NCBI RefSeq assembly: GCF_013404085.1
Contig: NZ_JABFHO010000001.1
Span: 1,364,001-1,428,000 of the forward strand
Origin: Winogradskyella helgolandensis
Lineage (GTDB): Bacteria > Bacteroidota > Bacteroidia > Flavobacteriales > Flavobacteriaceae
Length of the DNA: 64,000 nucleotides
Direction of reading: 5' to 3'
The position numbers and the translations under genes are program-made. Under the pieces are notes generated by a model. The model was not told the DNA's origin. It was given only the letters and a program-made list of their open reading frames with translations, and ran no database searches. The stretch's first letter is position 1. Each line of letters opens with the position of its first letter. Shown piece after piece: positions 18,996-29,522 of this stretch.

Positions 18996-19577
18996 ATGAT
19001 TACACACATAGAGGGTAAACTTGTAGAAAAAAATCCGACAGACGTTGTTATAGATTGCAATGGTGTCGGCTATTTTATTAATATATCATTACATACGTAT
19101 TCTCAGATTCCAGATAAAGAACACTTGAGACTTTATACGTATCTTCAAGTACGAGAAGATTCACATAGTTTATACGGGTTTTCTTCTAACGTTGAACGCG
19201 AAATTTTTAAATTATTAATTTCTGTCAGTGGTATCGGCACAAATACAGCACGTACAATGCTGTCGTCACTATCTCCGGATCAAGTAAAAGAAGGTATTGC
19301 TGGTGGAGATGTCGCATTAATTCAGAGTGTAAAAGGCATTGGTTTAAAAACGGCACAACGTGTAATAATTGATTTAAAGGATAAAGTGTTAAAAGTCTAT
19401 GGACTAGACGAACTTTCTACAATACCAAACAATACACACAAAGAAGAAGCGTTATCTGCTTTAGATGTTTTAGGATTTAATAAAAAACAATCCGAAAAAG
19501 TTGTCGATAAAATTTTACAAGCCCAACCAGATGCCCAAGTGGAGCAAATTATTAAAGAAGCTCTAAAAAACTTATAA
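18996..19577 (+). CDS. ruvA: Holliday junction DNA helicase subunit RuvA
   Basis: Tetrameric Holliday-junction-binding protein that loads RuvB, 193 residues, normal length. The N-terminal OB-fold domain starts MITHIEGKLVEKNP; two helix-hairpin-helix motifs follow (LLISVSGIGTNTA and IQSVKGIGLKTAQR, about 75-125), and the C-terminal three-helix domain that contacts RuvB ends the protein. Unlike many genomes, ruvA and ruvB are 7 kb apart here. The last base of the ruvA stop is the first base of the sprA ATG (TAATG), so the two are translationally coupled. Confidence 0.97.
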   Translation: MITHIEGKLVEKNPTDVVIDCNGVGYFINISLHTYSQIPDKEHLRLYTYLQVREDSHSLYGFSSNVEREIFKLLISVSGIGTNTARTMLSSLSPDQVKEGIAGGDVALIQSVKGIGLKTAQRVIIDLKDKVLKVYGLDELSTIPNNTHKEEALSALDVLGFNKKQSEKVVDKILQAQPDAQVEQIIKEALKNL

Positions 19578-22500
19578 TGCAATTGAATAGACCTCTACAT
19601 AAGCAAAACTTATCCTATAGATATTTCTGCATATTAGCTTTTACCATGCTAATTGGGAATGCTGCTTTTGCTCAAGAAACTGAAACCGAACAAGATTCTA
19701 CAAAAACCACGTTTGCATTTGGGAAATTGAACATGCCAAATCCAAATAGTATTGTATCAAAATATACTTACGATCCTATTCTAGACCGCTATGTCTATTC
19801 TGAAAAAATTGGAAATTTCAATATCAATTACCCTTTAATTTTAACTCCAGACGAATTCCAAGAACTGGTACTTCAAGAAAAGTTAAAAGCGTATTATAAG
19901 AAAATGGCTGATGCTCAAGCTGGACAAAAAGAGGGTTCAGAGGAAGATCAGAAAAATTTATTACCAGAGTTTTATGTAAATTCAGGCTTATTTGAAACCA
20001 TATTTGGCGGCAACACCATAAATGTTATACCACAAGGTTCTGTAGAGGTAGATTTAGGTATTCTTTTTTCAAAACAAGATAATCCGTCGTTTTCTCCGCA
20101 AAATAGAACGAATTTCACTTTTGACTTTGATCAGAGAATTAGTTTAAGTTTATTGGGTAAAGTGGGAACACGACTTCAAGTTACTGCAAATTATGATACC
20201 GAAGCTACCTTTGATTTTCAGCAAGTTGTAAAATTAGAATATACTCCAACCGAAGACGATATTATCCGGAAGATTGAAGTTGGTAATGTAAGTATGCCAC
20301 TTAACAGTTCTTTGATTACAGGTGCGCAAAGTCTTTTTGGTGTAAAAACAGAATTACAATTTGGTAAAACTAGAGTTACAGCGGTGTTTTCAGAACAACA
20401 GTCGCAGTCTAAATCAGTCGTAGCAGAAGGAGGAGGAACCGTTGAAGAGTTCGAGTTTTATGCTCAAGATTATGATGAAAACAGACATTTCTTTTTAGCA
20501 CAATATTTTCAAGAAACCTATGATAAAGCTTTACAACAATATCCGTTTATTGATAACCAAGGTTTGCAGATCACTAGAGCAGAAGTTTGGGTAACAAATA
20601 GAACTAACGAAACCGAGAATGTTAGAAATATCGTGGCATTTCAAGATTTAGGAGAGTCTACTGCAGACAATATTGGTATTGATCCTATACCTGCTGGTTT
20701 TATTAATAACTTGGGTGCAAAACCAAGTAATGAAAATAATGATTTCGATCCAACTAATATTGGAGGAGCAGGTTCCTTATTAACAGAATCGGTTAGAAAC
20801 ATTACAAATATACAAGGTGGTGTAAATGTTAGCATTCAAGAAGGTTTTGATTATGGAAAACTTGAATCTGCTAGCAAATTAATTGAAGGGCAGGATTATG
20901 TTTTAAATGCCGATTTAGGTTATATATCATTAAGTCAGCGTTTGTTAAATGATGAAGTTTTAGCTGTAGCGTTTCAATATACGTTAGGAGGACAAGTATT
21001 TCAGGTAGGGGAATTTGCTAATGATGGTGTAGATGCCACAACAGTAGATAACACTTCAGGAACTGATGTGGTGAGTAATCAAAGCTTAATCGTAAAAATG
21101 CTGAAAAGTGCTGTAACGTCTGTAGATCAGCCTATTTGGGATTTAATGATGAAGAATATTTATGATACAGGTGCTTATCAACTGAATCAAGAGGATTTTA
21201 CATTAAATATATTTTATACTGAATCTTCTGCATTAAACTATATTACTCCAGTAACGGTTGGTGGAGTTGAAGTTGAATTTCCTACGTTTGATAATAATAC
21301 ACCCAATGTTACTAGTGATGATTCTGAAATTCGTGAAACCCCTTTAATACGACTTTTTCATTTAGATAAGTTAAATTATAATGGAGATGCTCAAACGCAA
21401 GGGGATGGTTTCTTTGATTATGTTGAAGGCGTTACAATCTTGTCGCAAAACGGAAAAATCATTTTTACAAAATCTGAACCTTTCGGACGTTATTTATTTG
21501 ATGTTTTAGATAATGACGGCAACTCAAATAACAACGCTACTGATTATGATGACATAACAGACACTCAAGCGGGTTATAATGAAAATCAAAAAAAATATGT
21601 TTACGATATACTTTATAAATCCACAAAAACAGCTGCTTTAGATGAAGCAGAGAAAAATAAGTTTCAAATAAAAGGACGTTATACAAGTAGTGGAAGTGAT
21701 AGTGGAATTTCAATAGGAGCATTTAATGTGCCTAGAGGTTCTGTTACTGTTACGGCGGGTGGACGAACACTTGTAGAAGGAGTAGATTATACTGTGAATT
21801 ATCAATTAGGGCGTGTAGAAATTTTAGACGAAGCTTTAAAAGCATCAAACACTCCAATAAATATTTCTGTAGAAAATAATGCCGTTTTTGGTCAACAAAC
21901 AAAACGATTTACAGGGATTAATGTAGAACATCAATTCAATGATAATTTTGTTTTAGGAACCACATTATTAAATCTTAATGAACGCCCAATCACCCAAAAA
22001 GCCAATTATAACTCTGAACCTATAAATAATACCATTTTTGGTTTTAATGGGAACTACTCAACAGAAGTTCCGTTTTTAACAAGAATGGTTAATAAATTAC
22101 CTAATATCGATACCGATGTACCCTCTAGCCTTTCTTTAAGAGGTGAGTTTGCATACTTATTACCTGGTGCTTCAAGTGGAGCTGATTTTGATGATGAAGC
22201 TACAGCATATATTGACGATTTTGAAGGCACACAAGGCTCTATTAATTTGCTGAGTCCTACATCATGGACTCTAGCTAGTCGTCCATTAAATTTGCCAAGC
22301 AACATTCCAGGCAACGACGTTAATGGAATAGAAAACGGTTTTGGTAGAGCCCTTTTAAATTGGTATACTATCGATCCTATTTTTTATAGTACGCAACGAC
22401 CAGATGGTATCACTGATGATGATGTTTCAGACTTATATACACGTCGTGTTTTTATAGAAGAGATTTTTGACCAAGATATTGTTCAAGGACAAACCTCTGT

Positions 22501-25500
22501 TATAAACACGTTAGATTTAGCTTATTATCCAACGGAACGTGGTCCGTATAACTTTGACCCAACGGCAGCAAATGGTGCAGCGTTAAACCCTTCTAATAGT
22601 TGGGGTGGTATTACAAGACAAATTACATCTACTGATTTTGAACAAGCCAATGTAGAATATATTGAATTTTGGGTTCAAGATCCTTTTCTAGATAATCCAT
22701 CAAATCCTGGAGGTAAATTATATATTAACCTAGGTAATATTTCAGAAGATATTTTAAAAGATGGCAAAAAACAATTTGAAAATGGTTTACCAGAAGATGG
22801 TGATGTTTCAATTTTAGGACGAACCGAATTTGGAAGTGTTGTACCACAAAACCAATCTTTGGTTTATACGTTTGGAACTACAGGTACAGAACGTACCAAT
22901 CAAGATGTAGGATTTGATGGTTTTGATGATTCAGAAGAGCTTGCAGAATTTGGGGCAGAATTTGGGCCAGATCCATCCAATGATAACTACGTGTATTACT
23001 TAAATACGGACGGTGATATTTATAACCGTTATAAAAAGTACAACAGTACACAAGGGAATTCTCCAGAAACCTTTACAGATACCAATAGAGGCTCAACTAC
23101 GCAACCAGATGTTGAGGATATCAATAGAGATAATACGATGAATACTATAAATAGTTATTATCAGTATGAGGTTGATATTAACAGTTCATCGTTAAACCTA
23201 AATAACCCAATAATTAATGATATTAAAGAAGCTTCTGTAACTCTAGAAAATGGGGATACAAGAGAGGTGTCTTGGTATCAATTTAGAATTCCTATTGGAG
23301 AAAGTGATATTCGTGAAGCAGTAGGTGGTATTTCAGATATACGATCTATCCGTTTTGCTCGTTTATTTGTGTCAGATTTCACTCAGAATACAGTATTGCG
23401 TTTTGCAACGTTAGATTTGGTAAGAAGTGATTGGAGAAAATATTCATTGGATCTAGATAATGACAGTGCCAATGATAGTCCAAATGTAGAGTTTAATGTT
23501 GGTGTTGCTGGTGTACAAGATAATCCAGATTACTTACGACCTCCTGGAGTTGAGCAAGAAGAGCTTAATAATAATAACACCATAATAAGACAAAACGAAC
23601 AATCATTAGTACTTCAAACCTGTGATTTAAGACCTACAGATTCTAAAGGAGTTTATAAAAATATTGATATTGACATGCGTCAGTATAAAAAGCTGCGAAT
23701 GTTTATTCATGCTGAAGCACAAGCTGGGAACCTTTTAGAGCCAGGGGAAATGGTCGGTTTTATTAGAATGGGTAATGATTTTACTGAAAATTACTATCAA
23801 ATAGAAGTCCCATTACTGCCATCTAGTGATGCAGAAGGCAGCTTAAGAGAGCAAGTTTGGCCGGAACAGAATGAAATTGAAATGCCATTAGAGTATTTAC
23901 AAAAGATTAAGGCACTTGGTATTTCTGCAGGAACTTTATCTAATGAAGATGCTACATTTTACAATGTTACTGATGGTGAACTTGATGAGACAGCTCTAGC
24001 ATCCGGAAATGTATTTTATGATAATATTGAAGGCACTCAAAGCCAACAACGTATCGCAATTAAAGGGAATCCTAATTTTGGAGATATTAGAGTTTTAATG
24101 GTTGGTGTAAAAAATACTGGAATAACAGCAATGAATTCCTGTTCTGAAGTATGGTTTAATGAGTTGCGTATGTCTGATATGGATAACGAAGGAGGTTGGG
24201 CAGCGGTTTTAAGTATGGATACTAAAATAGCAGACTTTGCAAATATTAGTGCAACAGGTAGCCGTAGTACTATAGGTTTTGGAAGTATTGATCAAGGTCC
24301 AAGCGAACGAAGTTTAGAAGATGTGGTACAATACGATGTTGTAACTAATATTCAATTAGGACAGTTATTACCAAAAAAATGGGGTGTTCAACTTCCATTT
24401 AACTATGCTCAGAGTGAAGAGCTGATTACTCCTAAGTTCGATCAATATTATAACGACCTTACTTTAGCGTCTAGATTAGATGCAGCCACCTCTAGTACTG
24501 AGGAAGACCGCATTCGTGAACAATCTGAAGATTATACCAAACGTCAAAGTATAAATTTTATAGGGGTAAGAAAACAGAAAACAGGTGATGGTAAAAAACA
24601 CATTTATGATGTAGAAAACCTAACTTTAAATTATTCTGATAATAAGGTTGAACATCGTGATTTTGAAATTGAGAGTTCTTTAAATCAAACGGTTAGGGCA
24701 GGAGCTAACTATAACTATGCTTTTGAGCCGTTGAAATATGAGCCTTTTAAAAAGAATGATTCATTATTTACTGGTAAAAATTGGAAAATATTGAAGGATT
24801 TTAATCTCAATTTATTGCCATCTAATATTTCTGTAAATACAGATATTAATAGACAATTTACTAAGCAAAAGTTTAGAGAGGTAGACTTAACAGAAGATAA
24901 TATAGGTCTAGAAGAATTGTTTAGAAGAAATTACACTTTCGATTTTCAATATGCTATAAATTATAATCTTACAGATGCATTAAGCGTAAATTTCTCAGCG
25001 GCAAATACGAATATTGTGCGTAATTATTTTATAGATAACCAATTAGATGGATTGCAAGATCCTGAGTTAGATGTTTGGGACGGTTTCTTTGATTTTGGAG
25101 ATCCTAATTACCAGACTCAACAGATACAGGTTAATTATGAACTGCCAATATATAAAATTCCTATTTTAAGTTTTTTAAGGTCTACTTATGCTTATAGTGG
25201 AGCTTTTCAATGGCAAAAGGGTTCAGATTTATATTCAGATTTAGAGGTGCTAGATGAAGATACGGGTCTTTACGAAACGGTGAATTTAGGAAACTCTATT
25301 CAGAATTCTAATACACATAATCTAAACTCTTCTCTAAATATGGAAACTTTATACAAAACCTTAGGGTTAGTTAAAAAAGGGCAGACCAAAAGTAAAGGAA
25401 GAACTAGAAGTACTGCTGTTAGAAGAAGTACACCAGGTGCAGATGATAAAAAGGATAAGGAAGAGGATGTAAACAAGCCTAGTTCAGGCGAAAAGGCATA

Positions 25501-26890
25501 TAATACATTTATTAATGTTATCACCATGGTGAAACGTATGCAATTTAATTACAACGAAAACAATGGAATCTATCTACCAGGTTATTTGCAAACACCAGGA
25601 TTTATTGGGACATTAAAACCTACAGTTGGTTTTACTTTTGGAAGTCAGAGTGATATTAGAACTTTGGCGGCTAGAAATGGTTGGTTAACAACCTATGAAG
25701 ACTTTAATGATCAGTATACAGAGATTACAAATAAATCTTTAGATTATTCTATAAACTTAGAGCCTTTGTCAGATTTGAAAATCGATTTGACAGGAAATAG
25801 AATATATGCTGAAACCATTACCGAAAGTTTTAATACGTTGGATATTGATGGCGATGGTTTAAGTGATACATATAACGATTTAATCACTAATTCTTACGGA
25901 AACTTTAGCATTTCGACAGCGCTAATTAAAACGGCATTTAGTAAGAGTGACGAAAATCAATCTGTTGCTTTTAATGATTTTAGGGCTAACAGATTAATTG
26001 TAGCCAACAGATTGGCAAAAGAATTTTATGGAGATACACCGTATGGTGTAGATGCTGAAGGTTACCCGGAAGGTTTTGGTAAAAATAGCCAACGCGTACT
26101 GTTGCCTGCATTTTTATCCGCATACCAAGGAGCTGATCCAGAAAAAGTAAATACCAGTGCCTTCCGAGATGTTCCTATTCCAAATTGGACTTTAAAATAT
26201 ACAGGTTTAATGAAATTGCCTTGGTTTAAGAAAACCTTTAAACGTTTTTCAGTTCAACATGGTTACCGTTCTAATTACACGATAAATCAATTTGTGACTA
26301 ATTTAGATTACCAAGAATACGATAAAGATTTGGGCTTTATAGCACCTGCTAATGAAAACGCATTAGACCAATCTGGGAATTTTAAAAATGAAACATTGTT
26401 CAGTAATATTAACTTAGAAGAGCAGTTTAGTCCTTTAGTGCGTTTAGATTTTGAAATGAAAAACTCGGTTAAAGTATTGGCTGAGGTTAAAACAGATAGA
26501 ACATTATCCTTAAGTTTTGATAATAATTTAATGACTGAAATTCAAGGTAAAGAATATACACTTGGATTGGGATATCGCTTTAAAGATTTAAGAATTAGAT
26601 CGCAACTTGCAGGACCAAAGCAAATTATTGTAGCAGATTTAAACATGAGTTTAGATGTTACTGTTAGAGACAATAAAACGATTATCCGATATTTAGATTT
26701 AGAGAACAATCAAATTACCGCAGGTCAGACTATTTGGGGACTTGAATACAATGCAGATTATGCCTTTAGTAAAAACTTAACGGCAATTTTCTATTTTGAC
26801 TATTCCTTCTCTGAATTTGCAATTTCCACGTCATTCCCACAAACATCCGTAAGGTCAGGAATTACATTGCGTTATAATTTTGGGAATTAA
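19577..26890 (+). CDS. sprA: T9SS outer membrane translocon SprA (Sov)
   Basis: The giant outer-membrane pore of the type IX secretion system: a single-chain barrel of 36 strands known from the F. johnsoniae structure, through which T9SS substrates and gliding adhesins leave the cell. This copy has 2437 residues, the expected size, with an N-terminal signal peptide ending near AFAQ (about residue 32). Long beta-rich segments alternate with periplasmic loops, and the chain ends in an aromatic strand, RSGITLRYNFGN, typical of outer membrane barrels. A Lys/Asp/Glu-rich loop lies at about residues 1935-1965. The ATG overlaps the ruvA stop; gcvH follows after 59 bp with its own promoter. It supports secretion of the sorting-domain proteins at 54925 and 58118. 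Confidence 0.96.
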   Translation: MQLNRPLHKQNLSYRYFCILAFTMLIGNAAFAQETETEQDSTKTTFAFGKLNMPNPNSIVSKYTYDPILDRYVYSEKIGNFNINYPLILTPDEFQELVLQEKLKAYYKKMADAQAGQKEGSEEDQKNLLPEFYVNSGLFETIFGGNTINVIPQGSVEVDLGILFSKQDNPSFSPQNRTNFTFDFDQRISLSLLGKVGTRLQVTANYDTEATFDFQQVVKLEYTPTEDDIIRKIEVGNVSMPLNSSLITGAQSLFGVKTELQFGKTRVTAVFSEQQSQSKSVVAEGGGTVEEFEFYAQDYDENRHFFLAQYFQETYDKALQQYPFIDNQGLQITRAEVWVTNRTNETENVRNIVAFQDLGESTADNIGIDPIPAGFINNLGAKPSNENNDFDPTNIGGAGSLLTESVRNITNIQGGVNVSIQEGFDYGKLESASKLIEGQDYVLNADLGYISLSQRLLNDEVLAVAFQYTLGGQVFQVGEFANDGVDATTVDNTSGTDVVSNQSLIVKMLKSAVTSVDQPIWDLMMKNIYDTGAYQLNQEDFTLNIFYTESSALNYITPVTVGGVEVEFPTFDNNTPNVTSDDSEIRETPLIRLFHLDKLNYNGDAQTQGDGFFDYVEGVTILSQNGKIIFTKSEPFGRYLFDVLDNDGNSNNNATDYDDITDTQAGYNENQKKYVYDILYKSTKTAALDEAEKNKFQIKGRYTSSGSDSGISIGAFNVPRGSVTVTAGGRTLVEGVDYTVNYQLGRVEILDEALKASNTPINISVENNAVFGQQTKRFTGINVEHQFNDNFVLGTTLLNLNERPITQKANYNSEPINNTIFGFNGNYSTEVPFLTRMVNKLPNIDTDVPSSLSLRGEFAYLLPGASSGADFDDEATAYIDDFEGTQGSINLLSPTSWTLASRPLNLPSNIPGNDVNGIENGFGRALLNWYTIDPIFYSTQRPDGITDDDVSDLYTRRVFIEEIFDQDIVQGQTSVINTLDLAYYPTERGPYNFDPTAANGAALNPSNSWGGITRQITSTDFEQANVEYIEFWVQDPFLDNPSNPGGKLYINLGNISEDILKDGKKQFENGLPEDGDVSILGRTEFGSVVPQNQSLVYTFGTTGTERTNQDVGFDGFDDSEELAEFGAEFGPDPSNDNYVYYLNTDGDIYNRYKKYNSTQGNSPETFTDTNRGSTTQPDVEDINRDNTMNTINSYYQYEVDINSSSLNLNNPIINDIKEASVTLENGDTREVSWYQFRIPIGESDIREAVGGISDIRSIRFARLFVSDFTQNTVLRFATLDLVRSDWRKYSLDLDNDSANDSPNVEFNVGVAGVQDNPDYLRPPGVEQEELNNNNTIIRQNEQSLVLQTCDLRPTDSKGVYKNIDIDMRQYKKLRMFIHAEAQAGNLLEPGEMVGFIRMGNDFTENYYQIEVPLLPSSDAEGSLREQVWPEQNEIEMPLEYLQKIKALGISAGTLSNEDATFYNVTDGELDETALASGNVFYDNIEGTQSQQRIAIKGNPNFGDIRVLMVGVKNTGITAMNSCSEVWFNELRMSDMDNEGGWAAVLSMDTKIADFANISATGSRSTIGFGSIDQGPSERSLEDVVQYDVVTNIQLGQLLPKKWGVQLPFNYAQSEELITPKFDQYYNDLTLASRLDAATSSTEEDRIREQSEDYTKRQSINFIGVRKQKTGDGKKHIYDVENLTLNYSDNKVEHRDFEIESSLNQTVRAGANYNYAFEPLKYEPFKKNDSLFTGKNWKILKDFNLNLLPSNISVNTDINRQFTKQKFREVDLTEDNIGLEELFRRNYTFDFQYAINYNLTDALSVNFSAANTNIVRNYFIDNQLDGLQDPELDVWDGFFDFGDPNYQTQQIQVNYELPIYKIPILSFLRSTYAYSGAFQWQKGSDLYSDLEVLDEDTGLYETVNLGNSIQNSNTHNLNSSLNMETLYKTLGLVKKGQTKSKGRTRSTAVRRSTPGADDKKDKEEDVNKPSSGEKAYNTFINVITMVKRMQFNYNENNGIYLPGYLQTPGFIGTLKPTVGFTFGSQSDIRTLAARNGWLTTYEDFNDQYTEITNKSLDYSINLEPLSDLKIDLTGNRIYAETITESFNTLDIDGDGLSDTYNDLITNSYGNFSISTALIKTAFSKSDENQSVAFNDFRANRLIVANRLAKEFYGDTPYGVDAEGYPEGFGKNSQRVLLPAFLSAYQGADPEKVNTSAFRDVPIPNWTLKYTGLMKLPWFKKTFKRFSVQHGYRSNYTINQFVTNLDYQEYDKDLGFIAPANENALDQSGNFKNETLFSNINLEEQFSPLVRLDFEMKNSVKVLAEVKTDRTLSLSFDNNLMTEIQGKEYTLGLGYRFKDLRIRSQLAGPKQIIVADLNMSLDVTVRDNKTIIRYLDLENNQITAGQTIWGLEYNADYAFSKNLTAIFYFDYSFSEFAISTSFPQTSVRSGITLRYNFGN

Positions 26891-26892
26891 GT

Positions 26893-26923
26893 TTGAATTG
26901 AATCTATTAAAAAATTACATTTG
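26893..26923 (+). promoter_or_regulatory. Promoter of gcvH
   Basis: TTG at 26893-26895, 20-bp spacer, then TACATTTG at 26916-26923: a full match to the flavobacterial TTG-N17-23-TANNTTTG promoter. It begins 2 bp after the sprA stop and ends 26 bp before the gcvH ATG. Confidence 0.7.
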
Positions 26924-26949
26924 CACAAAACAATTTATATCCTATTAAA

Positions 26950-27330
26950 ATGAATGCACCATCAGAATTAAAGTATACTAAAGACCACGAGTGGGTAAAA
27001 ATTGAAGGAGATACAGCTATTATCGGAATTACAGATTTTGCTCAAGGCGAACTTGGTGATATTGTATATGTAGAAGTAGATACTTTAGATGAAACTTTAG
27101 ATGCTGAAGAAGTATTTGGTACTGTTGAAGCTGTTAAAACAGTTTCAGATTTAATTTTACCTTTATCTGGTGAAATTGTAGAATTCAACGAAAATTTAGA
27201 AGACGAACCAGAAAAGGTGAATTCTGATCCTTATGGTGAGGGTTGGATGATTAAATTAAAGTTTTCAGACGCTTCTCAAATAGAAGGGTTATTATCTTCA
27301 GACGCTTATAAAGCACTTATCAGTGGTTAG
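26950..27330 (+). CDS. gcvH: Glycine cleavage system H protein
   Basis: Lipoyl carrier protein that shuttles the aminomethyl group between the P, T and L proteins during glycine cleavage. 126 residues, normal length. The lipoylation site is Lys63 in [11 protein letters not shown], preceded by the conserved HEWV near the N-terminus and followed by [12 protein letters not shown]. The P, T and L genes are not in the window. It sits between sprA and the vanZ-like gene; this placement is conserved near sprA in F. johnsoniae, from memory. Confidence 0.97.
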   Translation: MNAPSELKYTKDHEWVKIEGDTAIIGITDFAQGELGDIVYVEVDTLDETLDAEEVFGTVEAVKTVSDLILPLSGEIVEFNENLEDEPEKVNSDPYGEGWMIKLKFSDASQIEGLLSSDAYKALISG

Positions 27331-27685
27331 AAAAATGCTTTTACTAGTGTCAATAGCTTATACGTTGGCACTGGTTATTGCGAGCCTAATTACGTTGCAA
27401 GGAGTGCCAAGCATTGGAACTTCATTTGATGATAAAATATTTCATATCGTAGCTTATTCTGGATTAACATTACTGTGGGTATTATATGTTAATCGTGGTC
27501 AAAAGAGACGATTACTTTTTATAGTTTGCTTTGCAGCTATTTTTCTCGGTTTTATATTAGAGTTGTTACAGTATTTTGTTAATCCTAATAGAACCTATGA
27601 TACCTATGATTTAATTGCAAATAGTATTGGTGCTATTTTTGGTACGCTAATTGCGAGTAAAATAAATATAGAAAAATTAAATTAA
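27323..27685 (+). CDS. VanZ-like small membrane protein
   Basis: 120-residue protein of the VanZ-like family with four hydrophobic helices (about 2-22, 37-55, 65-83, 95-112) and the family pattern [16 protein letters not shown], followed by a central Glu/Gln motif in [25 protein letters not shown]. Function of such chromosomal copies is unknown; only the enterococcal relative is tied to teicoplanin resistance. The GTG start at 27323 overlaps the gcvH stop by 8 bp; an ATG at 27335 would give a 116-residue protein and is an equally plausible start. Likely co-transcribed with gcvH. Confidence 0.85.
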   Translation: MVRKMLLLVSIAYTLALVIASLITLQGVPSIGTSFDDKIFHIVAYSGLTLLWVLYVNRGQKRRLLFIVCFAAIFLGFILELLQYFVNPNRTYDTYDLIANSIGAIFGTLIASKINIEKLN

Positions 27686-27751
27686 CCTAAAGCCTTGTTT
27701 ATTTTACTATTATTTAGTTAAATTAGCGAAGTTGTATTAAAAAATCATATT

Positions 27752-28480
27752 ATGGAACCTAAAAAGAATCTGAAATCAGATGTGAGTAGAAACAGTTCGC
27801 TGTTTTTTGCTGTTGGTCTTACCCTAATGATGGGTATTACCTACTTGGCAATCAATTATAAAACTTACGATAAAGTTGATGTTATTGCGGACTCGTTGAA
27901 TCTTGATGATGAATTAGACGAAGAAGTGCCAATTACAGAACAAATTGTAACACCACCACCACCACCACCACCACCACCTGCAGCTCCAGAAATTATTGAG
28001 GTTGTTGAAGATGAGGAAGAGGTTGAGGAAACAATTATAGAATCTACAGAAACTGAAATGGAAACAGAAATTGTTGAAGTTGAAGATGTTGTTGTAGAAG
28101 AAGTAGAAGAAGATTTAGAGGTACCATTCTCAGTGATTGAAAATGTTGCGGTTTTTCCTGGTTGTGAAAATAAAAAGGGAAATGCAGCTAAAAAAGACTG
28201 TATGAACGAAAAGGTTAATAAATTTATCGGTAGAAAATTTAATACAGATTTAGCTGGCGATTTAGGATTACCTCCTGGTAAAAAAAGAATCTTTGTTCAG
28301 TTTAAAGTTGATAAATCTGGTAACGTAACAAATATTGTAGCTCGTGGTCCTCATCCAGGGTTAGAGAAAGAAGCAAAACGTGTTATTGGCCAATTGCCTA
28401 AAATGCAACCAGGTAAACAAAGAGGGAAATCAGTGGTAATGCCATTCTCAATTCCAATTGTATTCCAAGTACAAGACTAA
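27752..28480 (+). CDS. tonB: TonB family protein
   Basis: Inner-membrane-anchored TonB that transmits ExbBD energy to outer-membrane transporters. 242 residues: cytoplasmic N-terminus, one transmembrane anchor at about 17-36, a proline run (about 68-76) and a Glu/Val-rich periplasmic linker (about 80-125), then a TonB C-terminal domain from about 130. That domain has two cysteines 12 residues apart (FPGCE ... KKDC) and ends in IPIVFQVQD. A TTG and a near-consensus TAAATTAG (27719-27726, spacing 21) lie upstream. A hairpin terminator ends the gene. It forms a pair with the related gene at 28599. ExbBD is not in the window. Confidence 0.92.
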   Translation: MEPKKNLKSDVSRNSSLFFAVGLTLMMGITYLAINYKTYDKVDVIADSLNLDDELDEEVPITEQIVTPPPPPPPPPAAPEIIEVVEDEEEVEETIIESTETEMETEIVEVEDVVVEEVEEDLEVPFSVIENVAVFPGCENKKGNAAKKDCMNEKVNKFIGRKFNTDLAGDLGLPPGKKRIFVQFKVDKSGNVTNIVARGPHPGLEKEAKRVIGQLPKMQPGKQRGKSVVMPFSIPIVFQVQD

Positions 28481-28506
28481 GGTATAATAATACTATTTTT
28501 TATATA

Positions 28507-28540
28507 AAAATCCCGTTCAAAATTAATTGAGCGGGATTTT
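28507..28540 (+). terminator. Rho-independent terminator after tonB
   Basis: Arms AAAATCCCGTTCAA (28507-28520) and TTGAGCGGGATTTT (28527-28540) pair over 14 bp with one G-U pair and a 6-base loop. The T-run CGTTTT continues after the stem. Confidence 0.9.
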
Positions 28541-28598
28541 CGTTTTGGTATACTTATTGTGACTTTGACATAATATTAACATTTAAATCATAGATATT

Positions 28599-29396
28599 AT
28601 GAAAAAATCTAACAAAGACTTCAGTGTCGCTGGTCAGAGCGCTACTGAAGCAAAGAAATCACAAAAGCATGATGCAAATTTACAAAAAAACTCAAGCCTA
28701 TATTTTCAAATTGGGCTCATTCTTTGTTTATTAGGTACGTATGCACTTTTTGAAATGAAGTTTCAAGAGAAGGTTATTACTTATGATCCTTTAGAAGACA
28801 ATGAATTGGCAATTATAGATGTTACGCCAACTTTTAGAGCTGAGATTATTCAACCTGAAAAAACGGAGCCTGAAGTAGAAAGGAGCACAAAGTTAATTGA
28901 TGATTATGAAGCGGTTGATAATGAAAAGGACATTGTAGAAAAGAAACTTATCACTCCAGAAGAGCAGAAACCAGAGACACAACCCTTTGTGCCAAGTAGT
29001 TTACCTGAAGAAGTAGATCCTGAAGATGACGATGTTTTTGTGCCCTTCACGTTAATTGAAAAAGTTCCAGTATATCCAGGATGCGAGAAATACACAAATA
29101 ATGATGAGCGTGGAAAATGTATGTCGGACAAAATCACAAAACTAATTGGTAATAAATTTAATGTAGACATTGGATCTGAATATGGTATTTCGGGAAGACA
29201 AAAAATTTCTACACAGTTTACTATTGATAAATTTGGTAATGTTAGCGATATTAAGATTAGAGGACCACATCCTGCTCTGGAAAAAGAAGCGAATCGGGTT
29301 ATAAATAAAATTCCTAAAATGGAACCAGGCTTACAACGACAAGTTCCTGTAGGTGTTATTTATACCTTACCTATAATTTTTGATGCTAGAAATTAG
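28599..29396 (+). CDS. Second TonB family protein
   Basis: A paralog of the preceding TonB, 265 residues. A polar N-terminus leads to one transmembrane helix at about 31-50, then an acidic, Pro/Glu-rich linker without the long proline run (about 60-145), and a TonB C-terminal domain from about 148. The cysteine pair has the same spacing (YPGCE ... RGKC) and the following KFGNVSDIKIRGPHPALEKEANRV region matches the neighbour closely, so the two arose by duplication. It has its own upstream hairpin and downstream terminator, so it is expressed separately. The short proline content suggests a different reach or partner, which is inference. Confidence 0.88.
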   Translation: MKKSNKDFSVAGQSATEAKKSQKHDANLQKNSSLYFQIGLILCLLGTYALFEMKFQEKVITYDPLEDNELAIIDVTPTFRAEIIQPEKTEPEVERSTKLIDDYEAVDNEKDIVEKKLITPEEQKPETQPFVPSSLPEEVDPEDDDVFVPFTLIEKVPVYPGCEKYTNNDERGKCMSDKITKLIGNKFNVDIGSEYGISGRQKISTQFTIDKFGNVSDIKIRGPHPALEKEANRVINKIPKMEPGLQRQVPVGVIYTLPIIFDARN

Positions 29397-29424
29397 TCCT
29401 ACATGTTACTAGTTAAATATATAT

Positions 29425-29454
29425 AACCGTTATTCTTTGAGTAACGGTTTTTTT
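29425..29454 (+). terminator. Rho-independent terminator after the second TonB gene
   Basis: AACCGTTATTC (29425-29435) pairs with GAGTAACGGTT (29439-29449), 11 bp with one G-U pair and a TTT loop, followed by a run of Ts to 29454. Confidence 0.88.
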
Positions 29455-29522
29455 ATACTCCATTTGATTTCAAGGTTACTAAAAAAATTAAGTATCTTTC
29501 GCACATTAAAATTTAGTCCTTT

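Noticed and set aside
27945..27975. Run of CCA triplets that looks like a tandem repeat
   Set aside because: It encodes the proline run of TonB and is a normal feature of that family.
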